From the NCBI GenBank assembly GCA_013696235.1, contig JACCYY010000116.1, positions 1 to 7,795 on the forward strand: a stretch of DNA of 7,795 bases. Reading direction: 5' to 3'. Both the position numbers and the translations under genes were made by a program. A model generated the notes under the pieces. That model worked only from the letters and a program-made list of their open reading frames with translations. It had not been told where the DNA came from and ran no database searches. Shown here piece by piece: positions 7,147 through 7,795 of this stretch (position 1 is its first letter; each line of letters begins with the position of its first letter). The stretch comes from Sporichthyaceae bacterium (GTDB lineage: Bacteria; Actinomycetota; Actinomycetes; JACCYY01).

Positions 7147-7795
7147 GTGATCCGCGTACGCGCACGCCATGGTGCGCTGCTGGCCATCCCGGTCGGTGTG
7201 GCCGGGTTCGCACTCGCGGGGACCGTGCTTGCAGCCAGCGTCGCGCCGACCGCATGGAACCCGGTCGTCGACCCGGCAGCCCGCGCCTCGGTCACCGACG
7301 TGGGCGATCGCTCCGACGCCGAGTCGCCGGTGTCGAGCGCCGTCTACGTGTACGTCTTCCCGAAGCAGCCGACGTTCGCGGTCGAGCGCATCCCTGTCCC
7401 GCTGCCGGTGCCGACGACCGTGCCGCTCCCGCCGCCGCGCATCGACGGAGAGCTCGGTATCCCCCAGATCGTGCTGGCGGCGTACCGGACCGCGGCCGAG
7501 ACGCTCGCCGAGGTGGATTCATCCTGCCGACTGCGCTGGGAAGTACTCGCTGGAGTCGGCCGGGTCGAGTCCGGCCATGCTCGCGACGGGCTCGTCTACG
7601 CCGACGGCACGACGTTCGAGCCGATCCTCGGTCCCCGTCTCGACGGTGGCCCGTACGCCGCCATCCCCGACACCGACGACGGCGTCCTCGACGGCGACAC
7701 CGTGTGGGACCGCGCGGTGGGTCCGATGCAGTTCATCCCCGGCACGTGGGCTGCAGTCGGGGCTGACGGGAACGACGACGGCAACGCCGATCCGC
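7147..7795 (+). CDS. Exported lytic murein transglycosylase, C-terminal part beyond the window
   Basis: This predicted peptidoglycan-cleaving enzyme (SLT/MltB-like) acts outside the membrane. A GTG start gives 216 visible residues. A basic start followed by a hydrophobic stretch (about 10-32) is a signal peptide or signal anchor. Residues 40-98 are a low-complexity Pro/Val-rich linker including VPLPVPTTVPLPPP. The catalytic domain starts near residue 103: GIPQIVLAAYRTAAETL, then EVLAGVGRVESGHA with the likely catalytic Glu141, VWDRAVGPMQFIPGTWA (186-202) and the DGNDDGNADP stretch at the edge. The order and spacing match actinobacterial transglycosylases of this type. The missing part would hold the rest of the domain and any wall-binding region. 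The start rests on the position of the signal sequence; no in-frame alternative upstream looks better. Confidence 0.88.
   Translation, partial: MIRVRARHGALLAIPVGVAGFALAGTVLAASVAPTAWNPVVDPAARASVTDVGDRSDAESPVSSAVYVYVFPKQPTFAVERIPVPLPVPTTVPLPPPRIDGELGIPQIVLAAYRTAAETLAEVDSSCRLRWEVLAGVGRVESGHARDGLVYADGTTFEPILGPRLDGGPYAAIPDTDDGVLDGDTVWDRAVGPMQFIPGTWAAVGADGNDDGNADP

Noticed and set aside
6144..7295. Minus-strand open frame of 383 codons across the PadR, HAAS and intergenic region
   Set aside because: It covers two well-supported plus-strand genes and a terminator hairpin. Its composition is low-complexity and Arg/Ser/Pro-rich.

Overview
The window is strongly GC-rich DNA with mostly G/C third codon positions, several GTG starts and at least three genes whose promoters appear to sit directly on the start codon (leaderless transcription). 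Together with the tandem pair of a large helicase-associated protein and an XPB-type helicase (the arrangement of Rv0862c and Rv0861c in Mycobacterium tuberculosis), this points to a chromosomal segment of an actinomycete (Actinomycetota). I cannot name genus or species. No tRNA, rRNA, insertion sequence, phage gene or CRISPR array was seen.

Layout, left to right. (1) 1-1745, minus strand: a two-gene unit read right to left. A GntR-family regulator with a UTRA ligand domain overlaps by ATGA the start of dTDP-glucose 4,6-dehydratase (rmlB), which runs off the left edge. A TTGACC-17 bp-TAGTTT promoter and an inverted-repeat operator lie on the regulator's start codon. (2) 1790-5808, minus strand: a 785-residue helicase-associated protein with a WYL-like C-terminus, then 14 nt downstream an XPB-type DNA helicase. 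(3) 5869-6899, plus strand, divergent from the helicase pair: a small PadR-family repressor overlapping by ATGA a membrane protein with an N-terminal HAAS (DUF1700-like) domain. A palindromic operator covers the PadR -10 element and start codon, and a GC-rich hairpin closes the unit. (4) 7147-7795, plus strand: the N-terminal part of an exported lytic transglycosylase, cut by the right edge.

How the genes work together. The GntR-rmlB unit looks like a self-regulated operon that ties dTDP-sugar (rhamnose branch) precursor supply to a small ligand. The helicase pair is a likely DNA-repair or DNA-remodelling module conserved in actinomycetes. PadR plus HAAS protein is a common regulator and membrane-partner pair, probably self-repressed. 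The transglycosylase acts on peptidoglycan. The cell-wall theme at both ends (rmlB and transglycosylase) may be coincidence.

No wholly new system is evident. The most interesting points are the start-codon-overlapping operators on leaderless regulator genes, the ligand-responsive regulator fused by overlap to rmlB, and the WYL-like domain in the XPB partner protein.
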